Shown here piece by piece: positions 17,244 through 26,605 of a stretch of 64,000 nucleotides of DNA (positions within the stretch are counted from its first letter, which is position 1; the number at the start of each line of letters is the position of its first letter). Position numbers and translations under genes: made by a program. The notes below the pieces were generated by a model. The model was not told where the DNA came from. It ran no database searches and saw only the letters and a program-made list of their open reading frames with translations. Origin of the DNA: Arthrobacter sp. FW305-BF8 (lineage in GTDB: Bacteria; Actinomycetota; Actinomycetes; Actinomycetales; Micrococcaceae); contig NZ_CP084561.1 of assembly GCF_021789315.1 (NCBI RefSeq), forward strand, positions 2,108,001-2,172,000. The letters are read 5' to 3'.

Positions 17244-18020
17244 ATGGCTGTAGCCGTCCGCGTTATCCCCTGCCTGGACGTTGATGCCGGCCGCGTGGTC
17301 AAGGGCATCAATTTCGAAGGCCTTCGCGACGCCGGGGACCCCGTGGAACTGGCGCACCGTTACGACAACGCTGGCGCCGACGAACTCACGTTCCTTGATG
17401 TGACAGCGTCCTCCGGCAACCGGGAGACCACGTTCGACGTCGTCCGCCGCACCGCAGAGGAAGTGTTCATTCCGCTCACCGTCGGCGGCGGCGTCCGCGG
17501 CGTGGCGGAGGTGGACAAGCTGCTGCGGTTTGGAGCCGACAAGGCCTCCATCAACACCGCGGCCGTGGCCCGCCCCGACGTCATCGACGAAATCACCCGG
17601 CACTTCGGCTCCCAGGTGCTGGTGCTGTCCGTGGACGCACGGCGGGTCCGCCCCAGATCCCAGCCCACGCCGTCGGGCTTTGAAGTGACCACCCACGGTG
17701 GCCGGCAGGGCACCGGAATTGACGCCGTTGCCTGGGCCAAGGAAGCGGCGGACCGCGGGGTCGGCGAGATCCTGCTGAACTCGATCGACGCGGACGGCAC
17801 CAAGGACGGCTTCGACCTCGAACTCATCCGGCTGGTCCGGTCTGCAGTCAAGGTTCCAATCATCGCCTCCGGGGGCGCCGGGGAACCTGCGCACTTCGCG
17901 CCCGCCGTAGAGGCCGGCGCGGACGCTGTGCTCGCTGCGTCGATCTTCCACTGGGGCCCGGACGACATGATGTCCCAGGTCAAGACCGCAATCCGCGACG
18001 CCGGCTTCGAGGTCCGCTAA
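17244..18020 (+). CDS. hisF: Imidazole glycerol phosphate synthase cyclase subunit
   Basis: TIM-barrel synthase working with HisH. The catalytic Asp of IPCLDVDAGRVVKG and the second Asp of VLSVDARR are present, as are VGGGVRG and IIASGGAGEP phosphate sites. hisH is not adjacent. Ends 4 bases before a long terminator hairpin. Confidence 0.95.
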   Translation: MAVAVRVIPCLDVDAGRVVKGINFEGLRDAGDPVELAHRYDNAGADELTFLDVTASSGNRETTFDVVRRTAEEVFIPLTVGGGVRGVAEVDKLLRFGADKASINTAAVARPDVIDEITRHFGSQVLVLSVDARRVRPRSQPTPSGFEVTTHGGRQGTGIDAVAWAKEAADRGVGEILLNSIDADGTKDGFDLELIRLVRSAVKVPIIASGGAGEPAHFAPAVEAGADAVLAASIFHWGPDDMMSQVKTAIRDAGFEVR

Positions 18021-18023
18021 AAG

Positions 18024-18090
18024 AGCAACGCGGGGTCACTTAGCGCCCATAAACACGAGGTTTTTGGGCGTTAAGTGACCCCGCGTTGCT
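18024..18090. terminator. Long near-perfect bidirectional terminator hairpin
   Basis: About 30 paired bases: AGCAACGCGGGGTCACTTA pairs with its complement at 18072-18090, extended by GCGCCCA-type pairing with a single mismatch. It separates hisF (plus) from the convergent TIGR03085 gene (minus), whose stop codon is 4 bases away. Confidence 0.85.
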
Positions 18091-18093
18091 TTG

Positions 18094-18738
18094 TTAAAGC
18101 CCTACCTCGGCTGACTGCAGGAGGGCGACGGCGTCCGGCTGGCCTTCGAAGGTCACTAGCGCATGGCGGGTGCGGCCGTGGGCGTGCATCAGCAGCTCGC
18201 CGGGTTCCCCCACGATGGCCACGGATACGGGTGCGCGCTTGGCGACGTGCCTGGGTCCCGAGGGGCTGACCAGGACGATGCCGAGGTCCACGCCGCGGTA
18301 GAGGATGGCTGCCCGCTTGACGAGCTCATCCCACAGGGCGTCCGAGTACGCCTCGTCGAGGGCACGGGGGGCCCAGCGGTCAACGGCGCGCCGGATGTCC
18401 TCCGTGTGGACGAAGTATTCGATCAGGTTCGAGCTCTCATCCAGCGCCTTGATCTTCATGGGGGAGAGCGCGGGTGGTCCGGCGCGGAAGGAGTTCACGA
18501 GCTTGGCATACTCGTCGGCGGTCCGGAGCTTTCCGGCCAGTCGGGCGGTTGCCTTGTCCGAGGCCTTGGACAGGCTCTTGATGATCAGCCCCAGCCCGAC
18601 GGCAGCTTTCCGCTCCCGCAGGTACAGGTGAGCTGCGAGATCCCTGGTTTTCCAGCCCTTGCAGAGCGTGGGGGAGTCAGGACCGGCCGCAAGCAGGGTC
18701 TCGGCCAGGACTTCTCGGGACGGATCGACGAAATGCAT
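18094..18738 (-). CDS. TIGR03085-type maleylpyruvate isomerase/DinB-like protein
   Basis: A 214-residue protein with the mycothiol-dependent maleylpyruvate isomerase N-terminal pattern: LCKGWKTRDLAAHLYLRERK, and a later EYFVHTEDIRRA with His/Asp metal ligands. The family is called a metal-binding protein with unknown substrate and probably uses mycothiol. The frame is open far upstream, but the ATG at 18738 starts the conserved part (HFVDPSREVLAETL). It is divergent from hisI, with a 139-base shared promoter region. Confidence 0.8.
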   Translation of the reverse strand: MHFVDPSREVLAETLLAAGPDSPTLCKGWKTRDLAAHLYLRERKAAVGLGLIIKSLSKASDKATARLAGKLRTADEYAKLVNSFRAGPPALSPMKIKALDESSNLIEYFVHTEDIRRAVDRWAPRALDEAYSDALWDELVKRAAILYRGVDLGIVLVSPSGPRHVAKRAPVSVAIVGEPGELLMHAHGRTRHALVTFEGQPDAVALLQSAEVGL

Positions 18739-18877
18739 CACTTGGAAAACTAGCACGTCCCCGGGAGAGTTGCGCAGTCTGTTGATCCAGGTGAATTTGT
18801 GCCCTTGTTCACAGGGGCGGGCGGGTGACAGGCGGCCATCGTGCCGGCGTCCCCGTGGGGGCACTAGACTTGACGTG

Positions 18878-19321
18878 ATGTCTGAGCAGCCCGCCCCCAG
18901 CCCCGCCCCCGCCGCCACGGCCGGTGCCCCTTCGTCCGACGCCGGCGAAAGCATCCTGCCCGGAAGCCCCCTTCCGGCCGGGATTGCCTCGGCGCTGAAG
19001 CGCGACGGTGCCGGACTTGTGGCTGCCATCGTGCAGCAGTTCGACACCAATGAGGTCCTCATGCTGGGCTGGATGGACGACGAAGCCCTGAACCGGACCA
19101 TGACCACCGGCCGCGTGACGTTCTACTCGCGCTCCCGCCAGGAGTATTGGCGCAAGGGTGACACGTCCGGCCACGTGCAGTGGGTCAAGTCAGTGGCCCT
19201 GGACTGCGACGGCGATGCCCTCCTTGTGCGGGTGGACCAGGTGGGCGCAGCATGCCACACCGGTACGCGGACCTGCTTCGACGGCCGGGCCTTCGACGTT
19301 GTGGCAGGTTCGGCCAGCTAG
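18878..19321 (+). CDS. hisI: Phosphoribosyl-AMP cyclohydrolase
   Basis: Third step of histidine synthesis. Signatures visible: MLGWMDDEALNRT, YSRSRQEYWRKGDTSG, and VALDCDGDALLVRVDQ plus ACHTGTRTCF with Asp ligands for magnesium and Cys ligands for zinc. The ATG at 18878 gives 147 residues with a Pro/Ala-rich 35-residue N-tail. It is separated from hisF by a convergent gene and precedes trpE by 83 nt. Confidence 0.93.
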   Translation: MSEQPAPSPAPAATAGAPSSDAGESILPGSPLPAGIASALKRDGAGLVAAIVQQFDTNEVLMLGWMDDEALNRTMTTGRVTFYSRSRQEYWRKGDTSGHVQWVKSVALDCDGDALLVRVDQVGAACHTGTRTCFDGRAFDVVAGSAS

Positions 19322-19404
19322 CGGCCCGCTACCCACCAGGCCGCTTCCACCCAACGGCCATAACTCACCAGGCACTACCAAGAACAGACGGAGAACCAAT
19401 AGCG

Positions 19405-21000
19405 ATGCAGGACCTCGGAATCATCAGCCCTGGCCTCGAAGAATTCCGGGAACTCGCCGCCCACAGCCGCGTCATCCCTGTCCGGCTGAAGGTGCTGGCG
19501 GATGCCGAAACGCCGATCGGGCTGTACCGGAAACTGGCCCAGGGCCAGCCGGGCACGTTCCTCATGGAGTCGGCGGCTGTCGGCGGTGCCTGGTCCCGCT
19601 ACTCCTTCATTGGTTCCAGGTCCCGGGCCACGTTGACCACCAAGGACGGGCAGGCGCACTGGCTGGGTGAACCGCCGGCCGGGGTGCCCGTGGACGGAAA
19701 CCCCGTTGACGCCATCCGCGACACCATCGAGGCGCTGCGCACGGACCGGTTCGACGGGCTCCCGCCGTTCACGTCCGGGCTGGTGGGCTTCCTGGGCTGG
19801 GAGACGGTCCGGCACTGGGAAAAGCTGACCAGCCCGCCCGAGGATGACCTGCAGCTCCCGGAGCTGGCCCTGAACCTCGTCACCGACATGGCTGTCCACG
19901 ACAACATGGACGGCACTGTGCTGCTGATCGCCAACGCGATCAACTTCGACAACAGCTCCGAGCGCGTCGACGAGGCCTGGCACGACGCCGTCGCCCGCGT
20001 GAAGGAACTGCTGGCTCGCATCAGCACGCCGGTGCTCCAGCCGGTGTCCGTGCTGGAGCCGGCGGCCCTCGATTTCGCCGCCAGCGTCCAGGAACGCTGG
20101 CACGAGCCCGACTACCTCGCTGCCCTCGACCGCGGCAAGGAAGCGATCGTGGACGGCGAAGTCTTCCAGGTGGTCATCTCCCGCCGCTTCGAGATGGAGT
20201 GCGCGGCGTCGCCGCTGGACGTCTACCGGGTGCTGCGCAACACCAACCCCAGCCCGTACATGTACATCTTCAGCCTCGAGGATGCCGCCGGCCGCCAGTA
20301 TTCGATCGTCGGATCGTCACCGGAGGCCCTCGTGACCGTCACCGGCGAGGACGTCATCACCCACCCCATCGCCGGCTCCCGGCCGCGCGGCAAGACAGTG
20401 GACGCGGACAAGGCGATGGCCGAGGAACTCCTCGCGGACCAGAAGGAACGGGCCGAGCACCTCATGCTGGTGGACCTGTCCCGGAACGACCTGTCCAAGG
20501 TCTGCGTGGCAGGTTCCGTGGACGTCACCCAGTTCATGGAGGTGGAGCGCTTCAGCCACATCATGCACCTGGTCTCCACCGTCGTCGGACGCCTGGCTCC
20601 CACGGCCAAGGCCTATGACGTCCTGAAGGCCACCTTCCCGGCCGGAACCCTGTCCGGCGCCCCGAAGCCCCGCGCCCTGCGCCTCCTGGACGAACTCGAG
20701 CCCCACAGGCGGGGCATTTACGGGGGAGTCGTGGGCTACCTGGACTTCGCCGGCGACATGGACATGGCCATCGCCATTCGCTCTGCTCTTCTGCGCGAGG
20801 GACGCGCCTACGTCCAGGCCGGCGGCGGCATCGTGGCGGATTCCAGCAACCCCGCCGAGGCACAGGAAACCGTCAACAAGGCCGCGGCACCGCTGCGGGC
20901 TGTGCACACGGCCGGCTCACTGCACAACATCAGTTCGGATTCCGTCAGCGCTCCCGATTCCGTCAGCAGTCCTGGTTCCGTCACGGAGGCAAACTCCTGA
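19405..21000 (+). CDS. trpE: Anthranilate synthase component I
   Basis: Converts chorismate plus ammonia to anthranilate. The chorismate-binding C-terminal half has SYRF-like VFQVVISRRF, NPSPYMYIF, PIAGSRPRGKT, VDLSRNDLSKVC, TFPAGTLSGAPK and YVQAGGGIVADS. The N-terminal LMESA sits at the tryptophan feedback site. The ATG at 19405 gives 531 residues. The last 25 residues are a Ser/Val repeat tail. No trpG or trpD is near. Its stop overlaps the next ATG by one base. Confidence 0.95.
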   Translation: MQDLGIISPGLEEFRELAAHSRVIPVRLKVLADAETPIGLYRKLAQGQPGTFLMESAAVGGAWSRYSFIGSRSRATLTTKDGQAHWLGEPPAGVPVDGNPVDAIRDTIEALRTDRFDGLPPFTSGLVGFLGWETVRHWEKLTSPPEDDLQLPELALNLVTDMAVHDNMDGTVLLIANAINFDNSSERVDEAWHDAVARVKELLARISTPVLQPVSVLEPAALDFAASVQERWHEPDYLAALDRGKEAIVDGEVFQVVISRRFEMECAASPLDVYRVLRNTNPSPYMYIFSLEDAAGRQYSIVGSSPEALVTVTGEDVITHPIAGSRPRGKTVDADKAMAEELLADQKERAEHLMLVDLSRNDLSKVCVAGSVDVTQFMEVERFSHIMHLVSTVVGRLAPTAKAYDVLKATFPAGTLSGAPKPRALRLLDELEPHRRGIYGGVVGYLDFAGDMDMAIAIRSALLREGRAYVQAGGGIVADSSNPAEAQETVNKAAAPLRAVHTAGSLHNISSDSVSAPDSVSSPGSVTEANS

Positions 21001-21635
21001 TGGCGGTACCCGCAGGACCCGCCACCCCGGCCAAATCGCGCAGCACGGTTCCGGGCTGGGCACGCAAGTCGACCGTGGTGCTGCTGATCGCGGCCCTGGC
21101 GCTGGCGGTCTTCGGCACCACGACGCAGACCTGGCTGACGGTCCATCTCGACCCCCAGCAAATGGGCCAGGCCGCCGGAAGCGAAGGCGGCCTCCAGGTC
21201 CAGGGCAGCAAAGCCGCCACCACGGTCACGGCCCTGGCCCTCGTCGCACTGGCGGGCGGGCTCGCGGCCTCCATCGCCGGAAAGATCGCCCGCTGGGTCA
21301 CCGCGGCCATCATTGTGCTGGCGGCGGTTGGCGTCATTGCCGCAGCCGCCACTGTCCTCGCTGATCCGCTGGGCGCAGCCCAGGGATCCATCGCCGCGGC
21401 CACCGGTGTTTCGGGTGGCAGCGCGGACGTGAGCGTCAGTGCCTTCCCGGTGCTGGCCGTCGTCGCTGGTTCCCTGTTGGCCGCCGGCGGCCTGCTGGTG
21501 GTTCCGGCCGGCCGGTACTGGAAGTCCCGCACCAAGTACGACGCCGCCGCGGCGGGTCCCGCAGCCGGCCAGAGCGGCCCGGTGGACGAGATCGACAGCT
21601 GGGACAGGCTCTCCCGGGGCGACGACCCCACCTGA
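21000..21635 (+). CDS. Trp-biosynthesis-associated membrane protein (TIGR02234)
   Basis: A 211-residue protein with four hydrophobic helices and the family's TTTQTWLTV motif just after the first. Always found inside actinobacterial trp clusters; function unknown, possibly a transporter or membrane anchor for the pathway. Its ATG overlaps the trpE stop (TGATG), indicating coupled translation. Confidence 0.85.
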   Translation: MAVPAGPATPAKSRSTVPGWARKSTVVLLIAALALAVFGTTTQTWLTVHLDPQQMGQAAGSEGGLQVQGSKAATTVTALALVALAGGLAASIAGKIARWVTAAIIVLAAVGVIAAAATVLADPLGAAQGSIAAATGVSGGSADVSVSAFPVLAVVAGSLLAAGGLLVVPAGRYWKSRTKYDAAAAGPAAGQSGPVDEIDSWDRLSRGDDPT

Positions 21636-21732
21636 GCCGGCGGGTCACGCAGCCGCGCCCCCCGGCCGCGATGCCGAAGGCCGCGGCAAAAAATGGCAGA
21701 ATGTAAGCAGTATTGATCCTGAGGAGATTCAC

Positions 21733-22014
21733 ATGAGCAAAGCCACTGTTTCCGGTACCAAGCCCGCCGCCCCCAAGGAGCACCACGGCATCGACCACAG
21801 CATCGACCTGGGCCACGGCAACAGCCCGGCCGCCTGGACCTGCGTGATCGTCATGCTCATTGGCGCCCTCATTTCCTCCATCGCGTTTGTCATTGCCAAC
21901 ACCCCGATCTTCTGGGCCGGCATCGGCGTTATGGTCCTGGGCCTGCTGGCGGGCTTCATCATGCGCAAGGCCGGCTACGGCGTAGGCGGCAGCAAGATCA
22001 AGAACAGCCACTAA
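21733..22014 (+). CDS. Small HGxxPAAW-motif membrane protein
   Basis: A 93-residue protein: a hydrophilic N-terminus, the motif HGNSPAAW, then two hydrophobic helices and a basic C-terminus. This short family sits next to trpC in many actinobacteria and has no known function. A GAGGAGA ribosome site lies 6 bases before the ATG. trpC starts 3 bases after its stop. Confidence 0.85.
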   Translation: MSKATVSGTKPAAPKEHHGIDHSIDLGHGNSPAAWTCVIVMLIGALISSIAFVIANTPIFWAGIGVMVLGLLAGFIMRKAGYGVGGSKIKNSH

Positions 22015-22016
22015 CC

Positions 22017-22835
22017 GTGACGGTTCTCGACGACATCAACGCCGGTGTCAGGGAGGACATGGAGGACCGGAAGCGCCTCGTGTCCCTCGCGGAGCTGAAG
22101 GATCGCACCCTGGCGGCGGCTCCTGCCCGGGACGCCTGGGCTGCCCTGGGCGGCACGTCCGCGGACCGCGGCGAACTCAAGGTCATCGCCGAGATCAAGC
22201 GACGCAGCCCCTCCAAAGGCGACCTTGCCAGCATCGCGGACCCCGCGTCGCTGGCCGTGCAGTACGCCGACGGCGGAGCCGCGGTGATCAGCGTCCTCAC
22301 CGAGCAGCGCCGTTTCAGCGGTTCGCTGGCTGACCTGGATGCCGTGCGCGCCCGGGTGGACGTCCCGCTGCTGCGCAAGGACTTCACCCTGGACGAGTAC
22401 CAGATCTGGGAAGCCCGCGCCCACGGCGCGGACCTCATCCTCCTGATCGTGGCAGCCCTGTCCGACCAGCAGCTACGTGAATTCAGTGCCCTGAGCCGTG
22501 AGCTCGGCATGAACGTGCTGGTGGAAACGCACACGCCGGAGGAAGTCGAGCGGGCCGTGGCCGCCGACGCCCGGATCATCGGCGTCAACGTCCGCAACCT
22601 CAAGACGCTCGACGTCGACCGCTCCCTTTTCGCCTCGCTCGCCGGCAGCATTCCGGCCGGCGCCGTGGTGGTGGCGGAGTCGGGCGTTCGGAACGCCGAC
22701 GACGTCGCGCACTACGCGGCGCACGGGGCCAACGCCATCCTCGTGGGGGAGGCGCTCGTCAGCGACGCCACCCCGCGTGAACGCATCGCGGAGTTCACCG
22801 CGGCCGGGGCCGCGGCCATCGCCGCCCGGGCCTGA
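22017..22835 (+). CDS. trpC: Indole-3-glycerol-phosphate synthase
   Basis: TIM-barrel enzyme closing the indole ring. Motifs: VIAEIKRRSPSKGD, LLRKDFTLDEYQI, VLVETHTPEEVERA, GVNVRNLKTL, VAESGVRN and ILVGEALV. GTG start at 22017. No trpF lies in the cluster. In actinobacteria the HisA homologue PriA usually performs both the HisA and TrpF isomerisations. Confidence 0.95.
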   Translation: MTVLDDINAGVREDMEDRKRLVSLAELKDRTLAAAPARDAWAALGGTSADRGELKVIAEIKRRSPSKGDLASIADPASLAVQYADGGAAVISVLTEQRRFSGSLADLDAVRARVDVPLLRKDFTLDEYQIWEARAHGADLILLIVAALSDQQLREFSALSRELGMNVLVETHTPEEVERAVAADARIIGVNVRNLKTLDVDRSLFASLAGSIPAGAVVVAESGVRNADDVAHYAAHGANAILVGEALVSDATPRERIAEFTAAGAAAIAARA

Positions 22836-22908
22836 GCTCCCACCCAACCGTGGCGCCATCCGTCCGCACGACATGCCGGCAGATGGCGCCTGACATCAAT
22901 AGGAAAAA

Positions 22909-24255
22909 GTGAACAGGATGGTGAGACTGATGGCCGACGCGCCAACAGCCGGCTCTGACGAGGGCACGGTGGACGCATTCCTGCAGGGAGGCACCTCGCT
23001 GCGCCACGCCCCGGGACCCTACTTCGGCGCCTACGGCGGCCGCTGGATGCCCGAGTCACTGATCGCCGCCCTGGACGAGCTCGAGGACACGTTCGAGAAG
23101 GCCAAGGCCGATCCCGAGTTCATTGCGCAGATCGCGGACCTGAACAAGAACTACTCCGGCCGGCCCTCACTGCTGACCGAGGCCAAGCGCTTTGCGGAGC
23201 ACGCCGGCGGTGTCCGGATCTTCCTCAAGCGCGAGGACCTGAACCACACCGGCTCGCACAAGATCAACAACGTGCTGGGCCAGGCGCTCCTTGCCAAGCG
23301 GATGGGTAAGACCCGCGTCATCGCCGAGACCGGTGCCGGCCAGCACGGCGTGGCCAGCGCCACTGCTGCCGCCCTGCTGGGCCTGGAATGCGTCGTTTAC
23401 ATGGGCGCCGAAGACTGCCGCCGGCAGGCGTTGAACGTGGCCCGGATGGAACTCCTGGGCGCCACGGTCATCCCCGTCACCAACGGCTCGCAGACCCTCA
23501 AGGACGCCATCAACGAAGCCCTCCGGGACTGGGTAGCCAACGTCGGCAACACCCACTACCTGCTGGGCACGGCAGCGGGTGCACACCCGTTCCCGGCTTT
23601 GGTCCGCTACTTCCACGAAGTCATCGGCGAAGAGGCACGCGAACAGATCCTGGAGCAGGCCGGCCGGCTTCCGGACGCCGTCTGCGCGTGCATCGGCGGT
23701 GGCTCCAACGCGATCGGCATCTTCCACGGTTTCCTCGATGACCCCTCCGTGAAGATCTACGGCTTCGAAGCCGGCGGCGACGGCGTCGAGACCGGCCGCC
23801 ACGCGGCCACCATCACGCTCGGCCGGCCCGGCGTGCTGCACGGCGCCCGTTCCTACCTGATGCAGGACGACGACGGTCAGACCATCGAGTCGCACTCCAT
23901 TTCCGCCGGCCTGGACTACCCGGGTGTCGGACCGGAGCACTCCTACCTCGCCGACATCGGACGCGTCAGCTACGAGCCCATTACGGACAGCGAAGCCATG
24001 GAGGCCTTCAAGCTTCTGTGCCGCACCGAGGGCATCATCCCCGCGATCGAGTCCTCGCACGCCCTCGCCGGGGCCATCAAGGTGGGCCAGCGGCTGGCAG
24101 CGGAGGCCGGTACCGCCGGGGCGTCGGATAAAATCGTGGTGGTGAACCTGTCCGGCAGGGGGGACAAGGACGTGGCCACCGCCGCGGAGTGGTTCGACCT
24201 GCTGGACAAGGACTCGGCCGAGGCGGCCATCGGCAAGGAAGGGGAGCAGCTGTGA
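22909..24255 (+). CDS. trpB: Tryptophan synthase beta subunit
   Basis: PLP enzyme joining indole and serine. The PLP lysine is in LNHTGSHKINN. AETGAGQHGVA, CVYMGAEDCRRQ and the phosphate-binding GGGSNAIG are intact. Length 448 from the GTG at 22909. ATGs at 22918 and 22930 are alternatives, and the conserved protein starts well after them. The stop overlaps the trpA start by 4 bases. Confidence 0.95.
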   Translation: MNRMVRLMADAPTAGSDEGTVDAFLQGGTSLRHAPGPYFGAYGGRWMPESLIAALDELEDTFEKAKADPEFIAQIADLNKNYSGRPSLLTEAKRFAEHAGGVRIFLKREDLNHTGSHKINNVLGQALLAKRMGKTRVIAETGAGQHGVASATAAALLGLECVVYMGAEDCRRQALNVARMELLGATVIPVTNGSQTLKDAINEALRDWVANVGNTHYLLGTAAGAHPFPALVRYFHEVIGEEAREQILEQAGRLPDAVCACIGGGSNAIGIFHGFLDDPSVKIYGFEAGGDGVETGRHAATITLGRPGVLHGARSYLMQDDDGQTIESHSISAGLDYPGVGPEHSYLADIGRVSYEPITDSEAMEAFKLLCRTEGIIPAIESSHALAGAIKVGQRLAAEAGTAGASDKIVVVNLSGRGDKDVATAAEWFDLLDKDSAEAAIGKEGEQL

Positions 24256-25070
24256 CCACGGCGGACAACACCAGCAAGCAGGCCACCAGCAAGTCGGCCA
24301 TCGCCATCGACAAAGCCCGCGCAGAAGGCCGCGCAGCCCTGATCGGCTACCTGCCCGCCGGGTACCCCAATGTCGAGGAGACCATAGCCGCCGGCATCGC
24401 CCTGGCCCGCAACGGCGCCGACCTGATCGAAATCGGCATCCCGTACTCCGACCCGGTCATGGACGGCCCGGTCATTCAGGCAGCCACCACCGAGGCCCTG
24501 GCGAACGGGTTCTCCGTACGCCAGGTCTTTGACGTCGTTGCCGGCATCACCAGCCAGACGGACGCCGCGGTCCTGGTCATGACGTACTGGAACCCGGTGG
24601 TCCGCATGGGTGTTGACGAGTTCTCGCGCCGCCTGGCCGAGGCCGGGGGAGCGGGGCTCATCACCCCGGACCTGATCCCGGACGAGGCAGCCGAGTGGAT
24701 GGACGCGTCGGAGAAGTACGGCCTGGACCGTGTCTTCCTGGTGGCGCCCTCCTCCACCCCCGAGCGCATGCGCCGGACCGTGGACGCTAGCCGCGGCTTC
24801 GTCTATGCCGTCTCCATCATGGGCGTCACCGGCGCCCGCTCGTCGGTGAGCTCGGCGGCCGAGGACGTTGTGGCCGCGGCGAAGGCCGCCGGCGCTGAAC
24901 GCGTGTGTGTGGGTCTCGGCGTTTCCACCGCTGAGCAGGTCGCGGAAATCGCGGCCTACGCGGACGGCGTGATCGTCGGCTCGGCGCTCGTTGCGGCCGT
25001 GCGCGACGGCGGCGTGGACGCCGTTGCGCAGCTCACCAAAGACCTCAGTACCGGACTGACCAGGAAGTAA
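24252..25070 (+). CDS. trpA: Tryptophan synthase alpha subunit
   Basis: Splits indole-3-glycerol phosphate and channels indole to TrpB. LIGYLPAGYPN, LIEIGIPYSDPVMDGPVIQ (catalytic Glu and Asp), VFLVAPSSTPERM and VYAVSIMGVTGAR are present. GTG start at 24252, 272 residues, overlapping trpB. lgt follows after 7 bases. Confidence 0.95.
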   Translation: MTTADNTSKQATSKSAIAIDKARAEGRAALIGYLPAGYPNVEETIAAGIALARNGADLIEIGIPYSDPVMDGPVIQAATTEALANGFSVRQVFDVVAGITSQTDAAVLVMTYWNPVVRMGVDEFSRRLAEAGGAGLITPDLIPDEAAEWMDASEKYGLDRVFLVAPSSTPERMRRTVDASRGFVYAVSIMGVTGARSSVSSAAEDVVAAAKAAGAERVCVGLGVSTAEQVAEIAAYADGVIVGSALVAAVRDGGVDAVAQLTKDLSTGLTRK

Positions 25071-25077
25071 CGCAACC

Positions 25078-26340
25078 ATGCAGACGCTCCTCACCGCAGC
25101 CGTGCTGGTACAGACTGGCCCGCTTTCAGCGGGTATGGTGCCCGCAAGCATTCCGAGCCCGGACTGGTCCGGGTTCGATATTCCGCTGCCGTGGGGATCG
25201 CTCCGCATCCATGCCTACGCCCTGTGCATCCTGGCGGGCATTGTCGTCGGCCTCTGGCTGACGTCCGTCCGCTGGGCCAGGCGCGGCGCGCCTGAAGGCA
25301 GTGTCTGGGACATCGCCATCTGGGCCATCCCCTTCGGCATCATCGGCGGCCGGCTCTACCACGTGTTCTCGTCCCCGGACGCGTACTTTGGTCCGGGCTT
25401 CGACGGCACCGGGGACCTGTCCCTGATCCCGCAGATCCAGCGCGGCGGCCTGGGAATCTGGGGCGCCGTGGTGCTGGGTGCCTTCGGCGCCTGGATCGGC
25501 TGCCGCCGTGCAGGGGTCAAGCTCACGGCGTTCCTCGATGCCGCGGCGCCCGGACTTCTGCTGGCGCAGGCCCTCGGCCGGTGGGGAAACTACTTCAACC
25601 AGGAGCTGTTCGGCGGCCCCACCACGCTGCCGTGGGGGCTCCAGGTGGACGCGGACAACGCCAATTTCCCGGCCGGCTACCCGGCGGACACCCTGTTCCA
25701 CCCCACGTTCCTTTACGAATCGCTCTGGAACATCGCGGGCGTGCTGATCCTGCTGGCCCTGGACCGCCGGTTCCACTTCCGCCGCGGCCGGCTCTTCTGG
25801 CTGTACGCCATGTATTACACGCTGGGCCGGGTCTGGATCGAGGCCATGCGGATCGACGATGCCGAGCAGATCAGCCTGTTCGGCATTACCACCCGGCTTA
25901 ACGTCTGGACCAGCATCTTCGTGTTCCTCGCCGCGCTGGCCGTGTTCATCTGGCTGGGCCGGCGCAAGGACGGCGACGCGGACAGTGTCTACCTGCCGGG
26001 GCGGGAGCCAGCCCCTGCTGCGGCTGCCAAGGCCGACGGCGGCACGCCGGCCGGTGCTGGAGCCGCCGGTTCCCCGGTGGCCGGGGTCGGGTCAAAGGAC
26101 TCGGGCTCCACGCCGAATGTGACCGGCCATCCGGTCCGTAATACGGACCCTGCTGTCTCAGATAGTGAATCGCGTGGTAATCTCCCTGATAACCAAAACG
26201 GTTCCGGGCTAACTTCTGCCCAAACGGAAGCAGTCCCGGCATCCACCGGCGGAACCCCAACCGCCGCGGAGTCGCGGAACACCGGAAAGTCCGGTGGCAC
26301 AGACACCGGGACCGCACCGGAGGCCGACAGCTCACGCTAG
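25078..26340 (+). CDS. lgt: Prolipoprotein diacylglyceryl transferase
   Basis: Attaches diacylglycerol to the lipobox Cys of prolipoproteins at the membrane. Seven hydrophobic segments, the YHVFSSPD segment with the essential His, the Lgt signature GRWGNYFNQELFGGP, and GRVWIEAMRIDDA. At 420 residues it is about 120 longer than the E. coli enzyme. The excess is a C-terminal, Pro/Gly/Ser/Thr-rich hydrophilic tail (from about residue 305), probably cytoplasmic and disordered. Confidence 0.94.
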   Translation: MQTLLTAAVLVQTGPLSAGMVPASIPSPDWSGFDIPLPWGSLRIHAYALCILAGIVVGLWLTSVRWARRGAPEGSVWDIAIWAIPFGIIGGRLYHVFSSPDAYFGPGFDGTGDLSLIPQIQRGGLGIWGAVVLGAFGAWIGCRRAGVKLTAFLDAAAPGLLLAQALGRWGNYFNQELFGGPTTLPWGLQVDADNANFPAGYPADTLFHPTFLYESLWNIAGVLILLALDRRFHFRRGRLFWLYAMYYTLGRVWIEAMRIDDAEQISLFGITTRLNVWTSIFVFLAALAVFIWLGRRKDGDADSVYLPGREPAPAAAAKADGGTPAGAGAAGSPVAGVGSKDSGSTPNVTGHPVRNTDPAVSDSESRGNLPDNQNGSGLTSAQTEAVPASTGGTPTAAESRNTGKSGGTDTGTAPEADSSR

Positions 26341-26473
26341 AAGGCGCCGGTACCAGGGCAGCAGAGAGTTACCGCTCGGAGCGCCCAGCACCCACAACGT
26401 CGTGGCAGAGGCGAACTCCGGTCAGCAAGAGCTGCTGACCGGTCAAGCCCGGGGCGGAAGCCTGCGTAACTGT

Positions 26474-26502
26474 TAGTTCAGCACGCATGCCTGCCCTACA
26501 AT
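26474..26502 (+). promoter_or_regulatory. Candidate gltB promoter
   Basis: A good TACAAT -10 at 26497-26502, about 100 bases before gltB, with only a weak TTAGTT-like -35. The rest of the 265-base lgt-gltB gap shows no gene. Confidence 0.4.
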
Positions 26503-26605
26503 TTCCAGTAAGCAATAACACTTTGTTGTGCCCATCACAGTGGCGCTCTGAGTGGGGCCAACGTTGTCCCTTCCATACGCACGATCAGGAGGAAGGACGT
26601 CTCCC

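Noticed and set aside
16602..17951. A 449-codon antisense frame over hisG and hisF
   Set aside because: Both plus-strand genes are complete with catalytic motifs; the antisense frame is a composition artefact.
19322..19404. A trp leader peptide and attenuator ahead of trpE
   Set aside because: No short frame with Trp codons and no terminator-like hairpin in the 83-base gap.
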